12,454 nt of DNA from DATMXS01 sp050260275. GTDB lineage: Bacteria; Acidobacteriota; Terriglobia; Bryobacterales; Bryobacteraceae. The position numbers and the translations under genes are program-made. This document shows, piece after piece, positions 6,868-12,454 of this stretch. The notes beneath the pieces were generated by a model, which searched no databases, was not told the origin of the DNA, and was given only the letters and a program-made list of their open reading frames with translations. The DNA lies in the NCBI GenBank assembly GCA_050260275.1, contig JBLNBX010000011.1, positions 1-12,454 of the forward strand, given 5' to 3'. Numbering within the stretch: position 1 is the stretch's first letter; every line of letters begins with the position of its first letter.

Positions 6868-8928
6868 CTATTCCACGCCCGTGTCGTCGCCCGCCGTCGG
6901 CTCCAGCAATCCCAGCCGGTCGAGCAGCGCCGAGACGTCGGCGTCGCGCCCCATGAACTCGCGATAGAGGCGCGAGGGGTCGTCCGAGTCGCCGCGTGAA
7001 AGGATCGCTGCACGGAATGCGGCGCCCGTTGCGGGATTGAAGATGCCCTCACGGCGAAATCGGGTAAAGGCGTCGGCCTCGAGCACCTCCGCCCACTTGT
7101 AGGAGTAATACCCGGCCGCATATCCCACGGGGCTCGAGAACAGGTGCGTAAAGGAAGCCGCCATGGCGTACTCCTCCGGCAACGGCGCGGGGGAGAACTC
7201 CTGGAGGATGCGGCGAGAGTACTCCAGAACGTCGCCATCGCGCGCCGGGTCATAGCTCGTGTGCAGCATCAGGTCCATGTACGCGTAGCCGAGCTGCCGC
7301 ATCTGCGCGTTCGCCGCCCGGAAGGTTCGGGAATTGCGCATGCGCGCGAACAGCTCTGTGGGGACGGGCTCGCCGGTGGCGTAGTGGCGCGCGAAAAGGT
7401 CCAGCGCCTCACGTTCCCAACACCAGTTCTCCATGATTTGCGAGGGCAGCTCGACGAAATCCCAGGCGACATTCGTGCCGGCCTGGCTGCGAAGCTCCAC
7501 CGTGCTCAGGCAGTGGTGCAGCAGGTGGCCGAACTCGTGGAAGATGGTCTCCACCTCGCGATGCGTGAGCAGCGCGGGCTTGTCTTCCAGGGGCGGGGTC
7601 AGATTGCCGCAGATGGCGCCGATGTGCGGCGTGATGTTCCCGTCCTCGCGGCGGCCGGTGATGAAGGCGTCCATCCACGCGCCGCCGCGCTTGTTGTCGC
7701 GCGGGAACCAGTCGGCGTAGAATCCGCCGATCACGGAGCCTTTGGAATCGCGGATCGAGTAGTACTTCACCGAAGGATCCCACACCGGCTGCCCGCTTTC
7801 CTCGCGGATATCGATGTCGAACAGGCGCGCGGCGATCTCGAACATGCCGGCAACCACGCGGCCGACGGGAAGATACGGCCGCAGATCCTCCTGATCGAAG
7901 GCGTAGCGCTCGGCGCGGAGCTTCTCGGCGTAGTAAGAGATGTCCCACGGCGCGAGCACGAGTTTGGGGTTGCCGGAAACGCGGCGCGCGAAATAGAGCA
8001 GCTCTTCGTTTTCGGCGTGGAAGCGGGGCTCCGTGCGGGCGCGGAGTCCGGCGACGAAATCGAGCGCGCGGTCGGCGTTCTGCGCCATGCGGTCGGCCAG
8101 GGCAAAGTCCGCGAAGTGGGCGTAGCCAAGCAGCGCCGCCTTCTCGCGCCTCAGCTCGAGGATACGCGCCAGCAGCGGCCGGTTATCGTGGGCTCCGGAG
8201 ACGGCGCGTGTCACCAGCGCGCGGTACATGCGTTCGCGGACGGTGGCGTCGTCCAGGTACATCATCACGGGCGTGATGCTGGGGGCGTGGAGCGTGAAGC
8301 GCCAGCCTTCCCTGCCCTTGGCGGCTGCGTCCTCGCGGGCGGCGGCGCGCGCGATGGACGGCAGTCCCGCAAGCCCCTCTTCGCGGTCAATATAGAGCTC
8401 GTACTCGTTCGTCGAGTCCAGCACGTTCTCGCCGAACTTGGTGGTCAGCGCGGCGAGTTCGACGTCGATTGCGGCCAGGCGGGCCTTTCCGGCGGCGTCG
8501 AGGTTCGCGCCGTGTCTGCGGAACTCGTCGATAGTGCGCGTGAGGAAGCGCCGCCGCGGACCAGTCAGGGCCCGGGCTTCGGCGGTCTCCGCGTAGCGGT
8601 TGAGCGCTTTCCAGAGCGGCTCGTCCAGGAGCAGGCGGGAATGGAACTCGCTGACCACCGGTTCGACGGCGTTGTATGCGGCGCGCAGCTCGGGTGTGGT
8701 CGCGACCGATTCGAGATGCCTGACGGCGGCCATGGCGCGGTCGAGCGGCTCGGTGAAGCGGTCGAGCTGTTCCATCAATTGGAACGTGGGCGGCGCGTTG
8801 CCAAGCGCAGCGAGGTCAGCGCGGGCTCGTTCCAGGAGCTCGGTGATGGCTGGTTCGACGTGCGCCGCTCGAATGCGGTCGAACGGCAGCGGCAGACCTA
8901 TATCGATAAGCGGATTGGAGTTATTCAT
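6868..8928 (-). CDS. M3 family zinc oligopeptidase (oligopeptidase A / Dcp type)
   Basis: A zinc metallopeptidase that degrades short peptides, probably in the cytoplasm since no signal peptide is seen. The product is 686 residues, matching oligopeptidase A/peptidyl-dipeptidase Dcp. The zinc site is complete: HEFGH at 464-468 supplies two histidines and the catalytic glutamate, and Glu493 in FVELPSQIMENW, 29 residues after the first histidine, is the third ligand at the spacing known for thimet-type M3 enzymes. The N-terminal half is the helical domain of the family (LPFDRIRAAHVEPAI; EENVLDST-type blocks). The C-terminus has the conserved YAAGYYSYKWAEVLEADAF motif. I prefer the ATG at 8928 over the GTG at 8934 because MNNSNPL resembles family starts. 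Divergent from the lipoprotein gene across a 65-base gap. OpdA and Dcp cannot be separated by eye, so no gene symbol is given. Confidence 0.95.
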   Translation of the reverse strand: MNNSNPLIDIGLPLPFDRIRAAHVEPAITELLERARADLAALGNAPPTFQLMEQLDRFTEPLDRAMAAVRHLESVATTPELRAAYNAVEPVVSEFHSRLLLDEPLWKALNRYAETAEARALTGPRRRFLTRTIDEFRRHGANLDAAGKARLAAIDVELAALTTKFGENVLDSTNEYELYIDREEGLAGLPSIARAAAREDAAAKGREGWRFTLHAPSITPVMMYLDDATVRERMYRALVTRAVSGAHDNRPLLARILELRREKAALLGYAHFADFALADRMAQNADRALDFVAGLRARTEPRFHAENEELLYFARRVSGNPKLVLAPWDISYYAEKLRAERYAFDQEDLRPYLPVGRVVAGMFEIAARLFDIDIREESGQPVWDPSVKYYSIRDSKGSVIGGFYADWFPRDNKRGGAWMDAFITGRREDGNITPHIGAICGNLTPPLEDKPALLTHREVETIFHEFGHLLHHCLSTVELRSQAGTNVAWDFVELPSQIMENWCWEREALDLFARHYATGEPVPTELFARMRNSRTFRAANAQMRQLGYAYMDLMLHTSYDPARDGDVLEYSRRILQEFSPAPLPEEYAMAASFTHLFSSPVGYAAGYYSYKWAEVLEADAFTRFRREGIFNPATGAAFRAAILSRGDSDDPSRLYREFMGRDADVSALLDRLGLLEPTAGDDTGVE

Positions 8929-8980
8929 CCCCACCGATACCAGGGTAGCGCGGCGCGCGACGCGGCGGCCCGCTCCGGGT

Positions 8981-8986
8981 TAGCAT
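8981..8986 (+). promoter_or_regulatory. -10-like TAGCAT just before the lipoprotein gene
   Basis: TAGCAT (4/6 to TATAAT) ends seven bases before the ATG at 8994, the same geometry as TAGAAT before the BON gene. Transcription would start at the A of the ATG. There is no Shine-Dalgarno sequence other than a weak AGAAGA adjoining the start. Confidence 0.28.
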
Positions 8987-8993
8987 CAGAAGA

Positions 8994-9611
8994 ATGAGAT
9001 CCGTTTGTTGCGCCGCGGGGTGGGCTGCTCTCCTGCTGTGCGGCTGCTCCGCGCCGCCTCGCGAGCAGGCCGCACCGCCGCCACCGGCAAAGGCCGAAAT
9101 CGCCCATTTCTATCCGAGCAAGGCTGAAGTGGCGCGCGGGGAGAAAGTGCTGCTCTGCTACGGAACGGCGGGCGCAACTTCGGCGCGGATGGAGCCCGAA
9201 GTCGAGGGCGTTTCGCCCAGCCCGAACCGCTGCGTCGAGGCCACTCCCACACAGGACACGACGTACCGGCTGGTTGCGGCCGGACCCGGCGGCGAGGCTA
9301 CGGCGGAGGTGAGTGTGCGCGTAACTGCAAAGCGCGCCGCCGAAGCATCGGACAGCGCCGGAGGCGCGATCATCGCCGCGTTCGTCGCCACCGCGCCGGA
9401 GGTGGCCGCGGGCGAGGGGCTGACGCTGTGCTACATTGCGACGGGCGCCGATTCGCTGCGCCTGGAACCGAGTGAGGCGCCGGTCACGCCCGGCAAGGGT
9501 TGCGTCGTCGTGCACCCGGAGAGAACTACCACCTACACCCTGACGGCGAGGGCAGGAGGCCGCACGGAAACCAGGCAGGTGACTGTGAACGTCAGGCAGC
9601 CGGGGATTTGA
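8994..9611 (+). CDS. Putative lipoprotein with two tandem Ig-like repeats
   Basis: I do not recognise a named family. The 205-residue product starts with a lipoprotein signal (MRSVCCAAGWAALLLCGC), with lipobox LCGC and likely lipidated Cys18, then a Pro/Ala-rich linker to about residue 33. Two similar units of roughly 77 residues follow, at 34-111 and 125-201. Each has an LCY strand motif (54-56 and 145-147), a second cysteine 24-25 residues later (Cys80 and Cys170), and a TTY-x-L motif (89-93 and 179-183), ending in alternating V-x-V strands. This looks like a tandem-duplicated beta-sandwich, with each unit possibly held by one disulphide (Cys55-Cys80 and Cys146-Cys170), consistent with an extracytoplasmic location. 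Function unknown; Ig-like modules of this kind usually mediate binding. Divergent from the M3 peptidase. Confidence 0.82.
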   Translation: MRSVCCAAGWAALLLCGCSAPPREQAAPPPPAKAEIAHFYPSKAEVARGEKVLLCYGTAGATSARMEPEVEGVSPSPNRCVEATPTQDTTYRLVAAGPGGEATAEVSVRVTAKRAAEASDSAGGAIIAAFVATAPEVAAGEGLTLCYIATGADSLRLEPSEAPVTPGKGCVVVHPERTTTYTLTARAGGRTETRQVTVNVRQPGI

Positions 9612-9787
9612 AATTCGGATCTCAGGCGGGTGCGGGCGCGGCAAAACTGAGGCGAATATCTGTCCAAATCACGAGTCCCCTGGAGTGTATTCCAGGCGTT
9701 CGTTATGGAAGTACTGGTACCGTGCGGACGGAACTCCAGAGCCAATGGGCGCCATCGCTCGCGCAGGAGCCATGTTCGGCCATGGCC

Positions 9788-9802
9788 GGCTGATTATCAG
9801 CC
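9788..9802 (+). terminator. Weak terminator-like hairpin after the lipoprotein gene
   Basis: GGCTGA-TTA-TCAGCC is a perfect 6-bp stem with a 3-base loop, followed by TACTCCTTTGT, which is only a poor T-tract. It lies 176 bases beyond the lipoprotein stop codon. It could end that transcript, but the short stem and broken T-tract make the call weak. Confidence 0.3.
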
Positions 9803-10101
9803 TACTCCTTTGTCAACACAGGACTTAGCTTTCGGACGGGAGCCGGCCTCCCAGAGCCGGCGACCGCCGGCCCAAGAGCCTGCCGCATGTCTCCCGATTG
9901 TCGCGGTCTGCCTGCGAGGCGAGCCTGACCAACCAGGCGAGGCTGCGGTGAATTCGCAAATCCCAAGCGAATGTCACGCGCATTCACTCGCGAGAATCCG
10001 CGATTTCCTCGTAACATCTTCATTCAGCGGCCCATCGCGATTTGAGTGTTTTCGACAGCCGTCGCAATACCCGCAAAAAGGGCTTAGAACACCCTCTCTA
10101 A

Positions 10102-10114
10102 TTCCAGACTGGAA
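10102..10114. repeat. 13-bp odd-centred palindrome, possible operator
   Basis: TTCCAG-A-CTGGAA is a perfect two-fold symmetric site with a single central base, the shape of many dimeric regulator operators. It is about 105 bases upstream of the HTH gene. A related TTCCAGG occurs at 9690-9696. Binding protein unknown; operator use is inference. Confidence 0.35.
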
Positions 10115-10144
10115 CCGATGAACATTCGGTACCATGACTTGAGG

Positions 10145-10189
10145 GGCGGGCCAGTCTATAGAGTTCATCTACATGTCTACTGGCCCGCC
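10145..10189. repeat. Perfect 11-bp inverted repeat with 23-base loop upstream of the HTH gene
   Basis: GGCGGGCCAGT (10145-10155) and ACTGGCCCGCC (10179-10189) are exact reverse complements. The 23-base loop has a small inner stem, TAGA (10159-10162) with TCTA (10168-10171). No T-tract follows on either strand, so it is not a canonical intrinsic terminator. It ends 29 bases before the HTH start. Just after it GCTTA-GCG-TAAGC (10195-10207) forms a second small hairpin, and just before it ACCGA/TCGGT (10114-10130) a third. Possible roles are an operator, a structured 5' leader or the remnant of a small repeat element. Confidence 0.5.
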
Positions 10190-10218
10190 GATGAGCTTAG
10201 CGTAAGCGCGAGACGGTG

Positions 10219-10539
10219 ATGAAGATTCCGGCCAACCTGCCTGACCTCAGCAGCATCCGGCAGCGCAAAGGCATCTCGTTGCGCAGCATTTCAGACGACA
10301 CAAAGATTTCCATCAGGTACCTGGAAGCGATAGAGTGCGGTGATTTCGGCAAGCTGCCAGGCGGTATTTTCACGACGAGTTACATTCGCCAGTACGCGCA
10401 CGCGATCGATTACGACGAATGGCACCTGCTCGAGTGCTATCGTTCGACGCTACCGCGCCAGGAAGAGCCTGAGCCGCTGGTTCAGCCGCGGCGTGGCTTG
10501 GTCCCGGCTTTGTTGCGGATATTGGCCGGCCGCGCCTGA
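10219..10539 (+). CDS. RodZ-like helix-turn-helix protein without membrane domain
   Basis: A 106-residue protein made almost entirely of the N-terminal HTH domain typical of RodZ (HTH_25 type), about residues 8-70. The diagnostic run is there: RQRKGISLRSISDDTKIS, then RYLEAIECGDFGKLPGGIF and TSYIRQYAHAIDYD. True RodZ continues into a transmembrane helix and a periplasmic domain; here the product ends in a proline-rich linker (EEPEPLVQPRRG) and a short LVPALLRILAGRA tail with no membrane helix, so it is a stand-alone version. In RodZ this domain binds MreB; in other HTH_25 proteins it may bind DNA, and neither can be decided here. GTG at 10216 and ATG at 10219 are adjacent; I chose ATG because it gives better spacing to the weak GAGACGG. 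Preceded by a palindrome-rich region, with no operon partner. Confidence 0.85.
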   Translation: MKIPANLPDLSSIRQRKGISLRSISDDTKISIRYLEAIECGDFGKLPGGIFTTSYIRQYAHAIDYDEWHLLECYRSTLPRQEEPEPLVQPRRGLVPALLRILAGRA

Positions 10540-10552
10540 AGTCTGCCACCAG

Positions 10553-10576
10553 CGCCCGGCTCGCATCGGCCGGGCG
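10553..10576. repeat. GC-rich 8-bp hairpin after the HTH gene
   Basis: CGCCCGGC (10553-10560) and GCCGGGCG (10569-10576) pair perfectly around an 8-base loop, starting 14 bases after the HTH stop. There is no T-tract, so if it ends transcription it is not a textbook intrinsic terminator. Confidence 0.45.
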
Positions 10577-10594
10577 GCGGGTCGTCCGGCCTCG

Positions 10595-10648
10595 AGCCAG
10601 GGTGCTCGCTCCTTAGGTTCGGCGCTCCCGGAGCGGGCAACCCTGGTT
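10595..10648. repeat. Long imperfect hairpin between convergent genes
   Basis: The left arm AGCCAGGGTGCTCGCTCC (10595-10612) pairs with the right arm 10630-10648 (GGAGCGGGC, bulged A, ACCCTGGTT). That gives about 18 pairs with two G-T wobbles, one bulge and a 17-base loop. It lies in the convergent gap between the HTH gene and the response regulator. Neither strand has a T-tract after it. It may be a bidirectional transcription barrier or a dispersed REP-like hairpin element. The pairing is seen directly; the role is inference. Confidence 0.55.
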
Positions 10649-10682
10649 ACGGCAGCTTCCCTCACAGGCACCCACCCGCCGG

Positions 10683-11141
10683 TCAATGGCTCGCCAAATC
10701 CGCTTCGCTCGCCGGCAGCCGGACCAGAGTGAGCCAGAAATCCTCAATAGAGGAAACCACCTTCAGGAACTGTTTCAGGTCTACCGGCTTCGTGATGTAG
10801 CAGTTCGCGTGCGAGGTGTACGCCCGCACAATGTCCTCTTCAGCCTCCGAGGATGTCATGACCACGACGGGGATCCTCTTGTACTCGGGATGATTCTTGA
10901 GTTCTGCGAGAACCTCGCGCCCATCCTTCCCCGGGAGATTCAGATCGAGAAGGATCAGGTCCGGCGTGGGCGCGCCCACGAACCTGCCTCGCCTTTCCAG
11001 GTAAGGCAAAACGTCGGAGCCGCTATCCAGCACGGCGAGGTTGGATGCCACCTTTCCGCGCCTGAGACCTTCCCGCGTGAGATCGACATCCCCGGGGTTG
11101 TCCTCAACAAGCAGTATGTCGGCAATGCCGTGTGCGTTCAC
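10683..11141 (-). CDS. Rcp1-type single-domain response regulator
   Basis: A 152-residue stand-alone receiver, the probable phosphate acceptor of the kinase encoded just upstream. The receiver motifs are complete: acidic pair Glu13-Asp14 in LLVEDNPGD, phospho-acceptor Asp66 in LILLDLNLPGKDG, Thr96 in VVVMTSS and Lys118 in YITKPVD. The NPGDVDLTREGL start and the KHPEYKRIPV-like block (LKNHPEYKRIPVVVMT) mark the Rcp1 subfamily known from cyanobacterial phytochrome systems. There is no output domain, so it must act by protein contact or in a relay. I chose the GTG at 11141, with AAAGGAG (11152-11146) four bases upstream; the frame is open to 11372, but that extension lies wholly inside the kinase gene. 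The GTG overlaps the kinase stop as GTGA, indicating translational coupling. Confidence 0.93.
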   Translation of the reverse strand: MNAHGIADILLVEDNPGDVDLTREGLRRGKVASNLAVLDSGSDVLPYLERRGRFVGAPTPDLILLDLNLPGKDGREVLAELKNHPEYKRIPVVVMTSSEAEEDIVRAYTSHANCYITKPVDLKQFLKVVSSIEDFWLTLVRLPASEADLASH

Positions 11142-12217
11142 CTCGCTCCTTTCGCTACCGGGAGAGTGAAAAAGAAAGTGGAACCGCGCCCCGGCTCGGA
11201 CTCGGCCCATATGCGGCCCCCGTGCCGCTCGACGATCTTGCGGCACACCGCCAGGCCTATTCCGGTGCCGCGGTACTGCTCGCGGCCGTGCAGCCGCTGA
11301 AAGAGGAGAAAAATGCGATCGGCGTAGCGCGGATCGAAGCCGATGCCGTTGTCGCGCACCGAGAAGCGCCACTCGGAGCGGTCGCGCTGCGCCCGGATCT
11401 CGATCCGCGGCGGCTCGGGGCCGCGAAACTTCACCCCGTTACCAATAAGGTTCTGGAACACCTGTGCGAGCTGGACGAGATCGCCGCGCACTAGCGGAAG
11501 CGGGTCGTGAACGATGACCGCATTGGTCTCGTTGAGCGTGGTTGCCAGGTTGCCGAGGGCCCGCCTGAGCGCATCCTCTATTGGCACGTCTGCGAGCGGC
11601 TCGCCTCTCCTGCCTACGCGCGAAAACTCCAGCAGATCGTTGATGAGCGCCTGCATCCGGCGCGCGCCGCCGGCGGCATAGGCGATGTACTTGTCGGCTT
11701 CGGGCCCGAGTTGCCCGGAGTACGTCTCAGCGAGCAGCTCGGTGTAGCTCGCCACCATCCGCAGGGGCTCCTGAAGGTCGTGCGATGCCACGTACGCGAA
11801 CTGCTCGAGTTCGGCATTGGAGCGCTCCAGTTCGCCGGAGAGGCGTTTGTAAAGCTCCTCCGACCGCCGGAGTTGCTCGCGGCTGCGGCGCACGAGTTCG
11901 ATGATCCAGACCACCACCAGGTTCACGGAGACGAAAACGCCGAGCCGCGGTAAGACGTTGTCCGCGCCGTGGCGCAGGCTCGTCTGCCAGAAACCCGCGG
12001 AGTTGAGGGCCACACTGAGTACGCCTGGGCCAACGCCGCCGAGCCACGCGGCCAGCGCCGAAGCAACCACGAAGGGCATCGCGAGGTTCGGGTCGATGTG
12101 GCGCTCGACCCACGTTTCGATTGCGAATGCAGACAGGCTCAACGCCGCCGCAAGGGCGTAGGCTGCGCCGGGAACCGCGCTGGCATTGTGCCGCAGTCTT
12201 GCCCCCAGCCCCCGCAT
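11138..12217 (-). CDS. Membrane-bound histidine kinase paired with the Rcp1-type regulator
   Basis: A 359-residue sensor kinase. Residues 14-108 hold several hydrophobic segments (about 14-34, 47-75, 88-108), resembling the DUF4118 membrane module of KdpD-like kinases. A coiled region (about 110-138, RRSREQLRRSEELYKRLSGE) links this to HisKA, with phospho-acceptor His146 in YVASHDLQEPLRMV, a sequence typical of phytochrome-type and related kinases that use Rcp1 partners. HATPase motifs follow: N-box QNLIGNGVKF, G1 DNGIGFD, F-box FLLFQRLH and G2 RGTGIGLAVCRK. No PAS, GAF or periplasmic sensor domain is present, so any signal must come through the membrane part. The ATG at 12217 has GAGGGGAG (12229-12222) as ribosome binding site and TATAAC (12243-12238) as a likely -10 box. 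The downstream regulator overlaps by 4 bases. Confidence 0.94.
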   Translation of the reverse strand: MRGLGARLRHNASAVPGAAYALAAALSLSAFAIETWVERHIDPNLAMPFVVASALAAWLGGVGPGVLSVALNSAGFWQTSLRHGADNVLPRLGVFVSVNLVVVWIIELVRRSREQLRRSEELYKRLSGELERSNAELEQFAYVASHDLQEPLRMVASYTELLAETYSGQLGPEADKYIAYAAGGARRMQALINDLLEFSRVGRRGEPLADVPIEDALRRALGNLATTLNETNAVIVHDPLPLVRGDLVQLAQVFQNLIGNGVKFRGPEPPRIEIRAQRDRSEWRFSVRDNGIGFDPRYADRIFLLFQRLHGREQYRGTGIGLAVCRKIVERHGGRIWAESEPGRGSTFFFTLPVAKGAR

Positions 12218-12237
12218 CCCGCTCCCCTCTGATTGCA

Positions 12238-12243
12238 GTTATA
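12238..12243 (-). promoter_or_regulatory. -10 box TATAAC for the kinase-regulator operon
   Basis: TATAAC matches TATAAT at five of six positions on the minus strand, about 20 bases before the ATG at 12217, leaving room for the GAGGGGAG ribosome binding site. The -35 region is poor (TTCCGG at 18-base spacing). It lies in the 116-base divergent gap. Confidence 0.4.
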
Positions 12244-12319
12244 CCAGCGGACCCGCGCCGCCCGGAAGCGGTATTTCAGCCTGCAGCGCGGCAGCCCTGC
12301 GGACCGGCCCCACCCTTCG

Positions 12320-12325
12320 TACACT
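12320..12325 (+). promoter_or_regulatory. -10-like TACACT before the secreted-protein gene
   Basis: TACACT (4/6 to TATAAT) ends eight bases before the ATG at 12334, a spacing like that before the BON and lipoprotein genes. GGAAG (12326-12330) sits between and could act as a short Shine-Dalgarno sequence, so a leaderless start is less certain here. Confidence 0.25.
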
Positions 12326-12333
12326 GGAAGCAG

Positions 12334-12454
12334 ATGAAGCTGTTGGATGTAATCGCCCTGACGGCTATGCTTGCCCCGGCCGCCGCGGCGCAGACGGTCT
12401 GCGGGCCGACGCCGGCGTACTCGCCCTGCGAAGTGGTTTTCGAGCTGAACGACG
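12334..12454 (+). CDS. Secreted protein, possibly DUF5060 type (cut by window edge)
   Basis: Only the first 40 codons are present. They encode a Sec signal peptide (MKLLDVIALTAMLAPAAAA, likely cleaved before QTVCGP), then PTPAYSPCEVVFELND, where the frame leaves the window. The CEVVFEL segment resembles the first strand of the DUF5060 beta-sandwich that precedes glycoside-hydrolase-like domains in acidobacterial secreted proteins. That match is from memory of the family style and rests on about 15 residues, so it is tentative. Export is well supported. The gene is divergent from the kinase-regulator operon. Confidence 0.7.
   Translation, partial: MKLLDVIALTAMLAPAAAAQTVCGPTPAYSPCEVVFELND

Larger units (their letters stand above)
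9612..10218. other. Long intergenic region rich in short palindromes, no convincing gene
   Basis: About 600 bases between the lipoprotein and the HTH gene. Open frames exist on both strands but none has family features or a credible start. The first half is GC-rich with GCCGGC-type palindromes (9842-9871); bases 9960-10140 are visibly more AT-rich than the neighbouring genes. Short perfect inverted repeats occur at 9679-9696 (CCTGGA/TCCAGG), 9788-9802, 10102-10114, 10114-10130, 10145-10189 and 10195-10207. The octamer CGCGATTT occurs twice (9999-10006, 10036-10043). The region may hold regulatory sites, a structured leader or small RNA for the HTH gene, or remnants of a decayed gene. Confidence 0.6.

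Noticed and set aside
7144..8997. A 617-codon open frame on the plus strand, antisense to the M3 peptidase
   Set aside because: It mirrors a GC-rich gene with a complete zinc site on the other strand; its translation is low-complexity (Arg, Gly, Val, Ala, His) with no family motif. Long antisense frames are expected opposite high-GC codon usage.
9842..9871. Three GCCGGC-containing palindromes, considered as a CRISPR or short repeat array
   Set aside because: The copies are only six to eight bases, irregularly spaced and without spacers of constant length; this is ordinary GC-rich self-complementarity.
9705..10121. A 138-codon plus-strand frame in the large intergenic region
   Set aside because: No recognisable motif, signal peptide or ribosome binding site, and it crosses several palindromes and an AT-richer stretch; a decayed gene remains possible but is not supported.
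10145..10189. The 11-bp inverted repeat considered as terminal repeats of a tiny mobile element
   Set aside because: Only 45 bases in total with no flanking target duplication visible; kept as a hairpin instead.
11142..11372. 77-codon N-terminal extension of the response regulator
   Set aside because: It lies entirely inside the kinase gene in another frame and is Arg-rich; the GTG at 11141 has a good ribosome binding site and matches the Rcp1 family start.

Overview
The window is GC-rich, densely coded chromosomal DNA with no plasmid, phage or insertion-sequence hallmarks. Its gene content suggests an Acidobacteriota genome, probably of the Bryobacterales/Solibacter type. The clues are the phoH-ybeY-CBS-era cluster, Rcp1-type response regulators, a RodZ-like HTH-only protein, a lipoprotein with tandem Ig-like repeats, and a secreted protein whose start looks like a DUF5060-type protein. 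The taxonomic call is inference from gene style; there is no rRNA or other marker in the window.

Layout. (1) Bases 1-1962, minus: a membrane-anchored, double-PAS histidine kinase that runs off the left edge where a receiver domain appears to begin. (2) A 334-base gap with a nested inverted repeat and a possible promoter. (3) Bases 2297-5965, plus: a tight operon of phoH, ybeY, a CNNM/CBS/CorC-HlyC membrane protein and era. The last two junctions are overlapping start/stop codons. YbeY and Era both act in 16S rRNA/30S maturation, and PhoH and CorC-type genes are their habitual neighbours, so this is a conserved ribosome-maturation/RNA cluster. (4) A small periplasmic BON-domain gene (plus) meets a single-domain rhodanese (minus) tail to tail, with both stop codons inside one CTAG. 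(5) An M3 zinc oligopeptidase (minus) is divergent from a lipoprotein with two Ig-like repeats (plus). (6) About 600 bases without a convincing gene, rich in short inverted repeats, lead to a RodZ-like HTH-only gene. (7) A hairpin-bearing convergent gap precedes an Rcp1-type response regulator and its membrane histidine kinase (minus), coupled through a GTGA overlap. (8) The right edge cuts a divergently transcribed secreted protein.

Nothing here amounts to a clear new defence, mobile or biosynthetic system; most genes are ordinary housekeeping or signalling genes. The items most worth a second look are the palindrome-rich region ahead of the HTH gene, the long hairpin at 10595-10648, the repeated placement of -10-like hexamers almost on top of start codons (possible leaderless genes), and the cysteine-paired Ig-like lipoprotein.
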